Shown here one piece after another: positions 1 to 11,366 of a stretch of DNA of 64,000 bases. The notes below the pieces were generated by a model, which made no database searches, was not told the DNA's origin, and worked only from the letters and a program-made list of their open reading frames with translations. The DNA comes from Brasenia schreberi (lineage: Eukaryota; Streptophyta; Magnoliopsida; Nymphaeales; Cabombaceae). Position 1 is the first letter of the stretch; every line of letters begins with the position of its first letter. The stretch spans positions 9,341,501-9,405,500 of the forward strand of contig JAYKKT010000089.1 of NCBI GenBank assembly GCA_036023115.1. Direction: 5' to 3'. Both the position numbers and the translations under genes were made by a program.

Positions 1-113
1 AACGAGCCATAGTTCATTGCGAATTGGTTATCATTTACTGTAAAACATTTCAAATATGATTAATGGTTTATGGCCATTTCTGTGTTCATCTAACATTGTC
101 ATCTCTGATGCAG

Positions 114-740
114 TTTCCTCTGTTATATCAACAAGGTGTCCAAAACATTCTCTTCAGTTGGCGGCGGCTGCTCGGCTGGATACTTAATGGTGTTTACAGT
201 TCCGCAATTATCTTCTTTTTCATATCAACCGCATTACGGTATCAGGCCTTCCGCAGGGGAGGCGAAGTTGTCAGCATCGATGTGCTCGGCACGACCATGT
301 ACACATGCCTAGTATGGGTCGTCAATTGTCAAATGGCGCTTTCAGTTAGCTATTTCACTCGGGTGCAACATGTATTTATATGGGGAAGCATTGCAATATG
401 GTATCTTTTCCTTCTAATCTACGGTTCGATGGCACCGTCCATATCTACGACTGCATACAAAGTCTTCATTGAAGCTTGTGGCCCTGCGCCTTCTTTCTGG
501 CTTGTCACCTTGTTTGTGGTGATCTGTTGCCTAATCCCATATGTCATATATTCATCAATTCAGAGGAAATTCTTCCCCTTGTACGATCAACTCATTCAGC
601 GGATAAGGCTCGAAGAAAAAATTGATCCTGAATATGGTGAGATGGTGAGGATGAGTTCTTGTAAAGTTAATACTGTTGGTTTAAGTGCCAGAAGACAAGC
701 AAAGGCCAATCGCAAAAGGAAAGTTCATGATAGGAGATGA
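114..740 (+). CDS. Phospholipid-transporting P4-ATPase (ALA flippase), last exon
   Basis: This is the C-terminal 208 residues of an aminophospholipid ATPase, which flips phospholipids to the cytosolic leaflet using ATP. The exon follows an acceptor ending in gatgcag at 113 and opens with FPLLYQQG, the usual P4-ATPase motif after the P domain. Hydrophobic stretches WILNGVYSSAIIFFFISTAL, MYTCLVWVVNCQMALSV, IAIWYLFLLIYGSM and FWLVTLFVVICCLIPYVIY correspond to the last membrane helices. They are followed by the conserved FFPLYDQLIQRIR and a basic tail ending in RKRKVHDRR. The catalytic domains lie upstream of the window. An in-frame ATG at 63 lies in the intron and is not the start. The match is to the plant ALA group as a whole; the exact paralogue is uncertain. 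Confidence 0.9.
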   Translation, partial: FPLLYQQGVQNILFSWRRLLGWILNGVYSSAIIFFFISTALRYQAFRRGGEVVSIDVLGTTMYTCLVWVVNCQMALSVSYFTRVQHVFIWGSIAIWYLFLLIYGSMAPSISTTAYKVFIEACGPAPSFWLVTLFVVICCLIPYVIYSSIQRKFFPLYDQLIQRIRLEEKIDPEYGEMVRMSSCKVNTVGLSARRQAKANRKRKVHDRR

Positions 741-1480
741 TTTCTTGAACAGCAACATTGTTGTACAGTGTGCCTGTAGAGCAGCGAGCCTTGTGATTGA
801 GCTATTCATGGTGTATATAGCACATTCTTTAGCCCTTGATATAACAGAGGGAATAAGGCATAAGCTAGCGTATATTTTTAATGATATAGATTCATTGTAT
901 TTTTTGGGCACCCTTTTGAATGGGTTATACGTACATCCAGCTGGGGAGCAGCAATCCCCCAGATTGTAAATTTAATATTTTTTTTGTACATTTCAAATAA
1001 ATTATGATTTTAATTCATGTGTGGTGCTGAAAGAGGCTCGGTATATATAACTGCGGTTTAAGGCTTCAAAAACAGTTATTCCATCCATTTATAAATGTTG
1101 TGTATAAGAGGAACTTATTACTAGTGGAGAAGTACGTGAACTCAGATGCAGTGCATGGGATGGCTTTGGTGATGAGAAGTGTGCCTAATATCATCACTGA
1201 GAGGTACTTTTGTCGAAACAAGGATTTGAGTCTGCAAGGGAAGCACCTGTAGTCCAACCGTTAAAATACTATACCATTTCAAACTACAGAAGCTTTTTTT
1301 GAAAGCCGAAATGCTGTTTCCTTGTTTCAGGGATCATGAACGGAGTCTACTTTCGGCTCCTGTGAGAAGAAGACTTTCTTTTAGAATTTGATGAGATATT
1401 TTTTTCAATGATAATATTTGAAAACAAAAAAACTTACTTTATTAAAAAGATAACGAAAATCTCTTACAAAAAAGTAAGAG
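741..1480 (+). other. Downstream region of the ALA gene
   Basis: This is the probable 3'UTR and flank of the flippase gene. An AATAAA-type signal is visible at about 996-1001, about 256 bases after the stop. No second gene is seen here. Confidence 0.4.
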
Positions 1481-1489
1481 CTTTAACAG

Positions 1490-1930
1490 AAAGCAAACAG
1501 AAAAATCCTTCGTACACATTAAGAATTACCTGTAAACCTTCATTGGTCAAGCAATCAGCACACTGATTTCCTTCTCTTAGCTGGTACTGAACTTTAACTA
1601 GACACTCAACATGTCTAGCAGTAAACGAATCTGTTTCAGTAACTAGCTTGTTCTGGTATAACTTCCACTTTCAACTGAGAATTTGCAGTGGACTTCATGA
1701 TCTTATATCACAACTATTTACCTATATTCCATATCACAACAAAGGTTAGCCCTGATACCACTATCCACATTTCTAAGCATACCAACCCACGTTTCTGCAG
1801 CAGCCACCTACCCACTCGCCATTTTCATTTCGCATAGTACCACCGCACCCTTCTGGTCCTGATTTTCCCCGGCTGGCCCTATCAACATCCAGTTTAATCA
1901 ATCCAGTTCTGTAGTGGTTCCATCAAACTA
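1490..1930 (-). mobile_element. Decayed LINE RNase H domain
   Basis: Read on the minus strand, about 1921-1780 encodes LIKLDVDRASRGKSGPEGCG followed by GGTMRNENGEWVGG. This is the first strand pair of the plant LINE-type RNase H (RVT_3) fold, with its first catalytic Asp. About 1620-1500 encodes VQYQLREGNQCADCLTNEGL, the domain's C-terminal signature (normally REGNQ.AD.LAN.G). The stretch between them has stops and frame changes, so this is a dead fragment. It differs from the RTE copies elsewhere in the window, which carry no RNase H, so it comes from another (L1-like) LINE lineage. Confidence 0.75.
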
Positions 1931-2348
1931 TACCACTGCTATTAAATTATGCTTGCAACAATATGATTACTTCCCCTGCTACGGTTAGGTAGTCTTGCGA
2001 AACAAGCCTTCATTTCCCACAACCAGGCTGAGGAGACGAAACGAGTAATTATAAACCGAAATAAGTGGTCTTGCCCGTTTGTACCTTGTAGTTTCTCCAT
2101 CGCCAAAGGTACAATAAGTGACACCAAAGATTATACGGAGATAACTGGACTTTTGGTAGCATACCTGAGATTGTCTGCTAAACCAATGGATTTTCATCGT
2201 GTTGAAGAACCAAATTCGACTGACCTCTGTACCAGCCGACGGCAAATATCCCTTGCAGCAGGCCGATCCCTTAAAAATATGAACCACTCTCAAAGAGTTT
2301 AAAATGCCCATCATCTTCTCTCTGACAGTGGGTTTTCCGATCAGACTT

Positions 2349-2371
2349 TCAGAGAGAGAGAGAGAGAGAGG
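2349..2371 (+). repeat. (GA)n microsatellite
   Basis: About ten GA units lie some 130 bases upstream of the start of the TMEM33-like pseudogene. Confidence 0.85.
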
Positions 2372-4460
2372 TCGTCTTTTTCTTGTTCCGGTCTGTTTGA
2401 GAGCATTATCCGGTGAGTTTGGGTTTTCTTGTTTGCTACTCGTTGGGTGTTACTGCGGTGGATAAAAGGTCCCCCTCTCTCTGTGTAAGAAGAGAGGTAT
2501 AGAATGGTGGAGGACCCTCAGCTTTTGAAGAAGATCGCAGCGGGGGCGTACGACTACGAGAACGACCCTACATGGCCGACTATTGGTCCAACATCCTCAT
2601 TCCTCCCCATATGGCGTCCCGACCCGACGTAGGCACGCATTTCATGCACAAATTCTACCAGAGCCCCCGGTATTACGGTCTTTCATATTCCATTGTGCTT
2701 AACTTCGCCGTTGCTGGTTGATTATGGGGTTCGATATTTTGTAGTTGAGTTTGATTCCCAAAAGTGGTCGTCTGAGTTTCTGACATTGGTGTTAGTTGGT
2801 GAATGAACAAGAGGGACCATGGTTCCTGTAGTTCTCTTCCCGGAATGCATCTTCGGATTTCATTATGCTCAACCTTGCGGTTGCTGGCACAATTAATTAC
2901 GTGCGTGAAAATTTTGCATTTGAGTTTAATTACTAGAGAAGTAGAGATGATTGCTCGTATTGCTAAGGTAGGTGTTATTTGGTCTGAGAAATAGTCATTA
3001 ATCTTTTGCATCAGTGACCATAATTCTTCTAGTAATCCTCTTCTTGGTTGATGTCTTTCAGACCCTTTTACGATCAACTTCATTGTTTAATTGATTACGA
3101 GGTTCGATAGTTTTGGTTTGGAGCTCAATTGTTAACATGGTCGTCGTAATCTCTGACAGAGGTGTTAAACAGTGAGAGATAATGGAGGATTGTGTCTGTC
3201 AGTGACGATAATTGTTGTAGTTCTTCTCTTCTCATAATGTTGTGTTTCAAGTTTATTATGTTAATTCATTCTTGTCAGTTATGAATTTATAATTGCTTGT
3301 GGGATAAAAATTATGAATTTGAATTTGTTGCTAGCAAGGCTTGAACTGACCCCTCTTAGGTTATGGTTACTTGGTGATTCAAGAACCATGCATTTGAGCT
3401 TGATTGCTAAAAATGATTTATCATCTTTTAGTGGTCTATTGGAGATCAACTCATTGTTGTCACTGTGTATTTCTGTTTTATCTGATCCAAGTAAACTCTC
3501 TGCGAGAAAATTTTGAATTGCGGTGTTGGTTGGCAGATTGGAAAAAAAGAGAATCGTGTCCATGAATTATCATTAATTATTATGTAGTTTGAATCTTGTT
3601 CCAAATTCTTTTTTCTATTTCTGTTGTTTTGGTGTGCTGTTGATGGTTAATACTTGGAATTGTGCTTTTCTTTATGATTATTTATCTCTATACTAATCGG
3701 TCGGTGATCGTATATTGATGATTTTAAGGTTATTCTGAACTTATTCCTGACCTTGAGGTTGAACCTATGTCATCGTCCACTTCTTCACAATCAAGAACGT
3801 CATCAGCATCACCTTCAAACGAGCAAGCAAGGACCCGGAACACTGGTAAACTTCTCTAGAGTCTTGAACTCTTGATACAATTGTTAGTTGGTATGTTAAC
3901 ATTACAACCTTGAAGCTCTACAAACATTTGCTGCATATCTCAATATCAAGCTCTGGTAGAAACATAGGAACTGATGTTGTGATTTTGATGATAAATACAT
4001 GCATGATTCAAATAGGATTAAGTATCCAAATATGGAGTTCGGCCAAACAAGAACCATTAGCCTTATGTCACAGCCTCTAGCAGTTTCCCTAATTTCGACA
4101 TTTGTTTGGGTACGGAAAGAATCTTATGGAAGAAAATGTGATGGTTTCCCTTCATTTGGCATTTTAGGAGGAAAAAAGACTGAAAATTGAGAAGTGCATA
4201 CCTAGACTATTCTTGTCCAACCACATTTGTGGAACTTAAAATCTGTACTATTTCGAGGTGAAACATATGATTAGATACCACATGGACATGTCTATCTCCT
4301 ATTTCTTGAAAATTTCTGCTCATATAACTTGTCTCATGCTGAATCTGGTTTTCATTGTCTCTTATCAATTTAGAACGTTTGCATAGCATTAGCTACAGCT
4401 GATGGGACCTCAAGCAGATCTGCATTTCTATGAATCTTATTTGAGCTTTTTGATCAGCTA

Positions 4461-4580
4461 GAGTTGCAACACAAGCACCTCCTAGGAGGTCACCCTTCCT
4501 AGTACTATTATTGTTCAAGCATGCTTAACTTCAGACTTTTATGAGATTCAGTGCATTAAAGCTGGAAACGTTGCACCCCA
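4461..4580 (-). repeat. 5S rRNA-derived repeat, copy A
   Basis: The minus strand aligns over about 120 bases with plant 5S rRNA. The plus strand shows gttgcaacacaagcacctcc, ggaggtcacccttcctagta, caagcatgcttaactt and gtgcattaaagctgg in the right order and spacing for antisense 5S. Several substitutions rule out a working gene. It lies in an intron of the TMEM33-like pseudogene, next to an RTE-tailed SINE in the same orientation. Confidence 0.75.
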
Positions 4581-4589
4581 AGTCAATCA

Positions 4590-4825
4590 ACAACAACATC
4601 TAAGCCTTTTTCCATACTAGATGGGGTCGGCTACATGGATTCTTTGTTTCCACAGTAAATAAGTCCGACAAAGTTTTACGCTGGTTGTCAGAAGCCTAAT
4701 GCAGCCCTCCTCCTTTATCAAAATTTAAACTGGTTGTCACTACCTCTTACGGCCTTCCTCCTGTACCCAGGTTTAGAACCAGCTATATAAGGTGAACCCC
4801 GCCACAGGCGGAGTGGAGTTGGCAA
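4590..4825 (-). mobile_element. SINE with RTE-like 3' tail
   Basis: On the plus strand the order is caacaacaac, aagcctttttccatacta, gatggggtcggctacatgga (the RTE LINE 3' end reversed), then aagtccgacaaagttttacg and aaccagctatataaggtga. The same non-LINE body occurs at 14105-14215 and 27380-27529. The arrangement of a SINE body fused to a LINE tail resembles Au-type plant SINEs, but that name needs an alignment. It sits in a pseudogene intron. Confidence 0.6.
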
Positions 4826-7800
4826 ATAGATCTGCATGTACTTATTGGTCTGATGGAGGATGAGGGTTCTTATTTTGCTTTTGGTTCCTTGCTTGGAACT
4901 TAACAAACTATCCTGCAGGTGCAAGGTCTAACACTGGAACAACATCAATGAGAGCAAATGTTACTCCACCTAGTCAACTTCATTGGCACCACCAATCCAT
5001 TCAATTTTCTATGACCGCATTGGTAAATCACTTCTGTATTCATATGTACAGTGCAGAATATGTTCAGATGGTTACTCCTAAAACTGTTTGTGACTTGGTC
5101 TGAAAGGGGTATATTCTTCCACTCTCTGTTTTAGGATTGAAGGGTTTTGAAACACTAGATTTGAGATGAGGCTTCTGAATAATCTCAGAAATTATGCCTA
5201 TGCCTTCTGCATCCACCTTGTGCTGGGATCTACTTGCGTCCCAGAAAAGGCACACTTAAAGGAGAAAGTGGAGCAAAGCTGTGGAAGAGTGTGGCCTTAA
5301 TTTTCATACAGGAACGCTGAAGCTGTGATTCTTTTCAACATAATAATCTTGTTGCTTTGGAAGATACACATTTTACATCCCAGTATCACTATCTTTCCAT
5401 GTGATGGGTCGAATGCATGAAAATTTCGATAGTGCTAGGTCCACATGGTACAGCGTATTAAAACTTGATAATGTTTTGTGGAATGAAAACAAGAGTTCTA
5501 CTCAAAACATGTTGCTTTTGTGTGCCCGCCAAAAGCTTGTTTTCTTATTTGTGAAGAACAAAGTGGCTGTCATTGAATCTTTTTTATGTTGTTCAGCAAC
5601 ATGGATTTCTACTAATTTGTAATTGAGAACTTTAAGTTCTTGGTGTGAGTTATGAATATTGAACAATATCGACACCAATTTACTAAATGAACTGGTGTTG
5701 GATCTACAATTTCATGGGTATTGTTCATAAGTGTTTTATTTTAATTTCTCTGTCATGTATGTCTTCATTCCTGAGTTACATGTTTTAAATCAGTTTCCTG
5801 TTCATATTCAAATGATATCTATTGGTATTATTGTGGCTTTATATTGGTTTCAGATCAATTCTTTGAAACCAAAACCAAAACCAAAACCAGAACCGAACCA
5901 AGCCTTCTCCCACCACAATGGGTTGGGTAGATTAGATTCTTAATTGCCATTGAGATCGATCCTGTGTTGACTCCAAAAGAGCAAGGTCATGCTTATTTTT
6001 TTCTTTGAATATGTTTGAGGCCTTCCTCCAAATTGGTTATTCTTTTTCCTGCATGCTTTTCCAAATTGCTGCCTTTTAATCAAGTTATCATGGTGGTTGT
6101 ATTCGAAATAGCATTCTGGTAGCTATCTTAGCAGGTGAAGTCTCCTGTCAAATATTATCTCTTAGTGGTTTATGGATTCTTTGCAAGTGGACATTTTCTT
6201 TTTGATAGAGAAACAGTGATGATGTCCGAACACAAGGTTTTGTAGTTGCAATCATACAACCAAACCATCATATTATCTAATTTCATCTTCCTGAGCAGAA
6301 TGTGCTAATTTTGGAAGTTCCTGACACTTGTCAGTTCTCACATATCAACAGTGAAGTGGTGATTCCTGTTGTTCATTAGCCATTAACTAAACTTTTTCTA
6401 TTATAGGCACCTCAGATGAGTCAAAATCTCTCAAAAGTTCAAAACTATGGTGTCCCGCCCATTTTGGGTTTAGCATTTTTCCTGAACTTTTTTTACTTTT
6501 ATGAAAGTTATATGCAGTCTGTTCTATTTATGTTCGCCACTGTTGGTTGAGTGCAGATTTTTGTTATGACTGTGTTGGCGATCCTTCCTATCCTACCAAG
6601 AACGTTGTCCTTTAAGGCATGTAAACTGGCTTTGTTGGGCACAGCAATATCATCTGGATATTCTTTATACTCCTTATATATGGGGTAACGGAATTGCCAA
6701 TTATTTTCTGAATTATATACGTAAGCTTTTTGCATTGCTCTTTGATCACTTGGATCTGAATTTTCCACTTTTCTATTTGTTTTGCTTTATACAGAAACCT
6801 AGGGGATGGAATTTGCAAGCTGTGCAAGTATGGTTTTAATCTGTGGTTTCTACCAAGGATTTTGTCTCTACCTTCTTTACTCTCTTGTTTTTGTTCCATC
6901 ACAATCTCATCTGAAATGTTAGTAAAATAGCTCCTTATATTGATTCCTGATGCAGTTATAAACTGTTTTCCTACTTTGGATTTCATTTGCTGATGAACCT
7001 CCTTTTGGATTGATAGTTTCCCTAATACCATTACTTTGTCGGGTGCTTGAGCATGTCACGCAATTTTTAAGATGCAATTTTAGTCATTCAAAGTTCTAAT
7101 AGGTAGGTAAAGTTGCTGGTTTTGACCTCCGTATTTCTGTATTTTGGTGTTATTTGTGACAATTGGCTTTGTTCTTAAAATCATATTCTTATGTTTAGAG
7201 CTTTTCATTCACCCATTGACAACGTCCTCCCTGATAATCAGTTGTGGATATAGAAAACGTTCTAGGGTGGAGCAAATAGCCCATAGTTGTGTCTGAGCAC
7301 TCAACCAAGGGCTAGAAAATACCACCATGTAGGGTAGTGCACAAATTCAATGGAGGGCTATAAGTTTTTTCTTAATTTTCCGGTGTGGCAGACACCCCAC
7401 CTTGGTTCCATGATCTTTCACTGCTAATGGTGACAAGGGAACTGTGACTGGAAGGGCTAGGGTTTTTATCTTGTCCCTTCTCTTCTGCCTTGTCAGCAAT
7501 CCTTTTGCTCCTCTCCTCAGTTTTTTGTTATTTACATTGATCACTACTTTCCAGTGTTTTATTTTCTTATCAACAGTGGCCATTATTTAAGCGAATGATA
7601 TTTAAATATGTTAATCAACCATAAGATGGAACAATTATTATTAGAATGTCAGAAAACATGGACTTTGAATGTGCTGTGTCATAGGACATCGTCTACAAAT
7701 TTAGATAATTTTCTCCAATTGTGTGTCCGTACATGTGTACACGCAAGTTCTTGTCGTGCTTTTGTGATCATTTGTTCTTTCCTTAACTTGCAAATAACTA

Positions 7801-8163
7801 TGGTTATGCATTTTATTTAGTTTCTTATTACTCATATTTCAACACATCTACTTGATTTCTTGTCAAGGTTTTACAATTTATGGGGACTGCTTGATTGTCA
7901 GGAAATTCTTGGATGAAGCTTGCCTTTGGGTGGAGTCAATCACCATAACCCTCACCATCTTAAGTTCAAATGCAAAGATTGGCCTTGGCTTTCTTCTCAT
8001 TGTTGCGCTTTTCTCGTTGATTTTCTGCGTCTTGTTCCATTCTAGGTTTTCTTTTGATTTTTTATATTGCACATGCTGACATACCTTTTTTTGAGCATTT
8101 CCAGGTCGCAACGTAATTTTATATAGGTCTTCATGTATTGGCAGGTACACATAAATACATGAA

Positions 8164-8182
8164 TGAACAATTTGTATGGGAA
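8164..8182 (+). repeat. Target-site duplication, left copy
   Basis: TGAACAATTTGTATGGGAA is repeated exactly at 8975-8993 and flanks the RTE insertion. Confidence 0.93.
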
Positions 8183-8974
8183 ATGACATTGTATTAGTGG
8201 AGGAGTCTAAGGAAAAAGTTAATCGAAAATTGGAACTATGGAGAGAAACATTAGAAAGCAAAGGCCTCCGACTTAGTAGAACAAAGACAGAATATATGGA
8301 ATGTAAGTTTGATCATTTGGTTATCTCGGAGGACATAGAAATTAAAATTGACACACATTGCATCTCCCAAAAGGAAAGTTTTAAATACCTAGGGTCAATT
8401 TTTCAGAGTGATGGAAGAATTGATGGAGATGTTACGCATAGAATTAATGCTGGTTGGTTAAAATGGAGAGCAGCATCAGGTATTCTTTGTGATAAGAAGA
8501 TACCATTAAAGTTAAAAGGTAAATATTATAGAGCAGTAATTAGGCCTGTTATGTTTTATGGTTCTGAGTGTTGGGCAGTTAATCATCAACATGTATAAAA
8601 GATGTATGTGACATAAATGAAGATGTTGAGATGGATGAGTGGTCTTACAAGAAAAGACCGTATACATAATGAGGTTATTAGAAACAAATTAGGAGTGGCA
8701 CCAATAGAGGATAAAATGAGAGAATATCATTTAAGATGGTTTGGACATATAGAAAGAAGATCAAAAGAAGAACCTCTAAGAAGGTTAGAAAAACTAAATT
8801 TGAAAAGTATTAAAAGACGTAGAGGATGACCACAAAAGTGTGGAAAGAAACAATAAAGAATGATCTAGCTTATTGTGAGTTAACTGCTAACATGGCACAC
8901 GGTAGGGATCTGTGGAAACAAAGAATCCATGTAGCCGACCCCGTCTAGTATGGGAAAAGGCTTAGTTGTTGTTT
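8183..8974 (+). mobile_element. 5'-truncated RTE-clade LINE
   Basis: This is the last ~790 bases of an RTE-type non-LTR retrotransposon. It starts inside the reverse transcriptase FADD box (now DIVLVEES) and includes KYLGSIFQSDGRIDGDV, KLKGKYYRAVIRPVMFYGSE, MKMLRWMSGLTRKDRI and LRWFGHIERRSKEEPLRR. It ends in the family 3' end aatccatgtagccgacc and tatgggaaaaggcttagttg. A perfect 19-bp duplication flanks it. Stops at 8596-8598 and a later frame change make it inactive. It sits in the last intron of the TMEM33-like pseudogene. Confidence 0.92.
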
Positions 8975-8993
8975 TGAACAATTTGTATGGGAA
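8975..8993 (+). repeat. Target-site duplication, right copy
   Basis: This is an exact 19-base repeat of 8164-8182, directly after the LINE 3' end. Confidence 0.93.
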
Positions 8994-9710
8994 GTGATTT
9001 GTACTAATGGTGATTCCCGCATGAAAGGTGAGTGGCACCACCCACGGAAAACTCCATTGTGTGAGACCCTTTCACCTAGGACATATACTTGGTTCCGCTT
9101 GTATATACATGATACCTGCAGGAGCTGCACCCTCAGCTGGGTTGACAGTCAGGGTAGCTCCGGCCGGGCCAATTGCTGCTGGGCCTTTTTTAACTGAAGT
9201 CTTCCATCATGTTACCAACTCTTTCTTTGTGTTTAATCACTGGTCTCATAGTTAATCGTTTTGTTATTAGTAGATACTGAGGCTCATGTACCATGCTCCT
9301 GCTACTTCTGGTTATCATCCAAGCGGATGGGCTAAGCTTGGTCGCACAGCGGACCCCTCTATTGATCGCTATGCACCGTTCCTAAGAACTCCAATTGCAG
9401 CGGCACAGCAGTGGTGGTTCAGGCAATGGGTTGTTTTTTCCTATTCTGTAACATTTACTTTTGTAGAACTTTAGGAAAAGAGGCTGCATTATTATCGCTT
9501 TTCTATCTTTCTGCAAAGCTTGTTTAGAGAAACACCCTGTGAATCTTATAATTGTTAAAGGTCCACAGCCTGACTATCGTTTTCTTTTCTATGCCTCTGT
9601 CGGCTGCTTCCTATTGTTGAATAATATTTTGTGCAACACTTTAGCTTTCCTTTTACACCCACTAAAGACTAAAGCATCCAATATATTGTTTCTCTGAACA
9701 CTGAGCCTAT

Positions 9711-9732
9711 CTCTCTCTCTCTCTCTCCCTCC
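9711..9732 (+). promoter_or_regulatory. CT-rich leader tract
   Basis: A (CT)n pyrimidine run ends about 25 bases before the ATG of the small membrane protein gene. This is typical of plant 5' leader or core-promoter Y-patch sequence. Confidence 0.45.
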
Positions 9733-9756
9733 ACTGCTTTCATGGGCAACTGAGAA

Positions 9757-10133
9757 TGTCCACAATACAACCAGTGTCGTATCCGGGTTCGTCGGGTCTG
9801 TACAGGCAGGCTGTTTCCACTGGTGTTCTGCATGGATCAGGATCCTTCGGGCCCTTCTTTGCCGTCATTGCAGTCATAACAGTGTTGGCAGCCTTGGCAT
9901 GTCTTTTTGGTCGAGTTTTTGCGAGTGGACTGTACGGGGCAGAGGGCAGGTATGATTGTGTGCGGTGGATGGAGATCAGATGCAGGTCTTGCATCCAAGG
10001 AGGCATGGGTGAGGAACGTGGCGGTGGCCCCACAACAGATGAAGTGCACGTAGCGAAGGTGGTGGAGGTGGCTGCCAGTGTCAGCGGCGAAGGCAAGACC
10101 CAAGGTAGTCATGAGCAGCCACCATCTGCATGA
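9757..10133 (+). CDS. Small single-span transmembrane protein
   Basis: The product is a 125-residue protein. The N-terminal 30 residues are rich in Ser, Gly, Pro and Tyr. They are followed by GSFGPFFAVIAVITVLAALA, a strong membrane segment at about 32-55 with a GRVFA end. A Cys- and Arg-containing stretch (CVRWMEIRCRSC) and a low-complexity tail ending in GSHEQPPSA follow. The N-term/GSFGPFFAVIAV/Cys-rich layout matches a family of short, uncharacterised plant transmembrane proteins. No catalytic motif is present and no function can be assigned. The ATG is the first one after the CT-rich leader tract, there is no intron, and GC content is higher than in the surrounding DNA. It lies just downstream of the broken TMEM33-like gene and probably has its own promoter. 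Confidence 0.7.
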
Positions 10134-10727
10134 GCATTGAGGCATTGCCTTGTGTCCTCAGGATCAATCATGGTTGTAAGTACGCCTGCATGATAGAGCA
10201 AGGTTTGTCTTGTTACCTACTTCCCTATAGAAGAAAAACCCACGCTCATAGCTGTTTTAGCATTTCTAGGACCTATTTACTTCGTGAAACTTTGACGCGG
10301 AACCGGCACCTTAGGTGCCAGTTTCACCAGAGACATAAATGAGGAACACAAATATCAAGAGAATATGGGGTTCTATTTAGACCAGGTATCTTCATAGTAT
10401 CATGGACCTCTGTCACAGCCTACCGAGTACGAGGTTTGTAAATTCTGAGGGTTTCACATAGTTCTAAGATGCAAACTTGTTAGTGTACGTTATGCTTAGA
10501 AGTTCCAGATTCAGATTTCATCTGTACACTGAATAATTATTGGTCCCAATTTAAAACTGCTCTTCTCAATCCGATTAGCTATGTAACTGGGCTCAGATTT
10601 GGCATAATATAGTAGAATGATGCAAGACAAGGACTTCATAATACACACACTGAATAATCGTACTTCATTTTCTTTCAATGTAATCACAAATTTCTGTGTG
10701 TGTATGCAAGTATGTATGGTGTATATA
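10134..10727 (+). other. Intergenic, no gene seen
   Basis: The first part is probably the 3'UTR of the small membrane protein gene. No conserved coding or RNA signal is seen after it. Confidence 0.35.
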
Positions 10728-11000
10728 CTTATAGAGAAGCATATCGTATGTACTTGTACAAATTGTCACCTTTCCCACTCATATCGCCCTTTGTCTTTTT
10801 TTCATGTCTGTTGCCTTTTCTGACATCATTGACTGTCGAAAGAAGGCGTTGGTGGTGACAATATGACGAGGAAAGGCAACAAAGATGGAAAAGAAGATAA
10901 AAGCTAATATGAGTGGGAAAGGTAAGAAGATAAAAGGCAATATGAGTGGGAAAGGTGACAATTTGTATAAGTACCCATAATGTGCTTCTCTCTCTCTCCA
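10728..11000. repeat. Long imperfect inverted repeat (fold-back)
   Basis: The left arm at about 10735-10835 pairs with the right arm at about 10858-10995. The core acaaattgtcacctttccca at about 10757-10776 is the exact complement of tgggaaaggtgacaatttgt on the right. Pairing continues outward through agaagcat/atgtgcttct and inward through gttgcctttt/aaaggcaac. The right arm contains an internal tandem duplication of about 31 bases (aatatgagtgggaaaggt twice), so the arms are unequal. It could be a fold-back MITE or an evolving hairpin RNA locus. Confidence 0.75.
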
Positions 11001-11022
11001 TATATATATATATATATGAAGA
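11001..11022. repeat. (AT)n microsatellite
   Basis: A short run of AT units lies next to the fold-back repeat. Confidence 0.8.
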
Positions 11023-11335
11023 TAGAGGAGGGAAGGAGGGGGGTAGTGGTGATTGCCAACATTTTGAACGGCAATTAAGTTGGAAAGAAGCTTTGAGCGA
11101 AGAAATTGATAAATGCGGATGGTAAACATGAAAATAAGTACATTATCTCCCCTCCCCATCTCTCTATTGTGTATAGTCTTTCATAAACCTTTTTTGAATT
11201 TTAAAATGAATGATAAAATTGATAGAATAAAAAGTATTTTATTTTAAAATATAATGATATTTTTTAATTTAAATATTTATTTTTAATCATGTCAGTTAAG
11301 TAGTAAAAATATTTATGCAAGATTATGCATTTATG

Positions 11336-11366
11336 ATTGTATGGGAAAAGGCTTAGTCGTTGTTAC
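11336..11366 (+). mobile_element. RTE 3' tail remnant
   Basis: The sequence tgtatgggaaaaggcttagt, followed by cgttgtt, matches the terminal bases of the RTE copies at 8183-8974 and 29428-31889. Only the tail is present. Confidence 0.6.

Larger units (their letters stand above)
2504..9430 (+). pseudogene. TMEM33/Pom33-like membrane protein gene, broken
   Basis: The plant TMEM33/Pom33 family comprises multi-span ER or nuclear-envelope proteins. Pieces collinear with it are visible: exon 1 at 2504-2672 (MVEDPQLLKKIAAGAYDYEN, then NILIPPHMASRPDV in another frame); 3729-3845 (serine-rich); 4919-5022 (HHQSIQFSM); 6557-6684 (LAILPILPRTLSF, YSLYSLY); 6795-6918 (KPRGWNLQAVQ, STKDF); about 7019-7085 (LIPLLCRVLEHV); 7867-8047 (CLWVESITITLTILSS, IGLGFLLIVALFS); 8105-8144 (RNVIL and FMYWQ in different frames); 9274-9430 (RLMYHAPATSGYH, RYAPFLRTPIAAAQQWWFR). 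Damage includes a one-base loss after NDPTW, an apparent AT insertion before the 6684 donor, TAA in place of a conserved Gln near 6840, and a frameshift before FMYWQ. An RTE copy sits in the last intron. Introns are kept, so this is not a processed copy. Confidence 0.75.
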
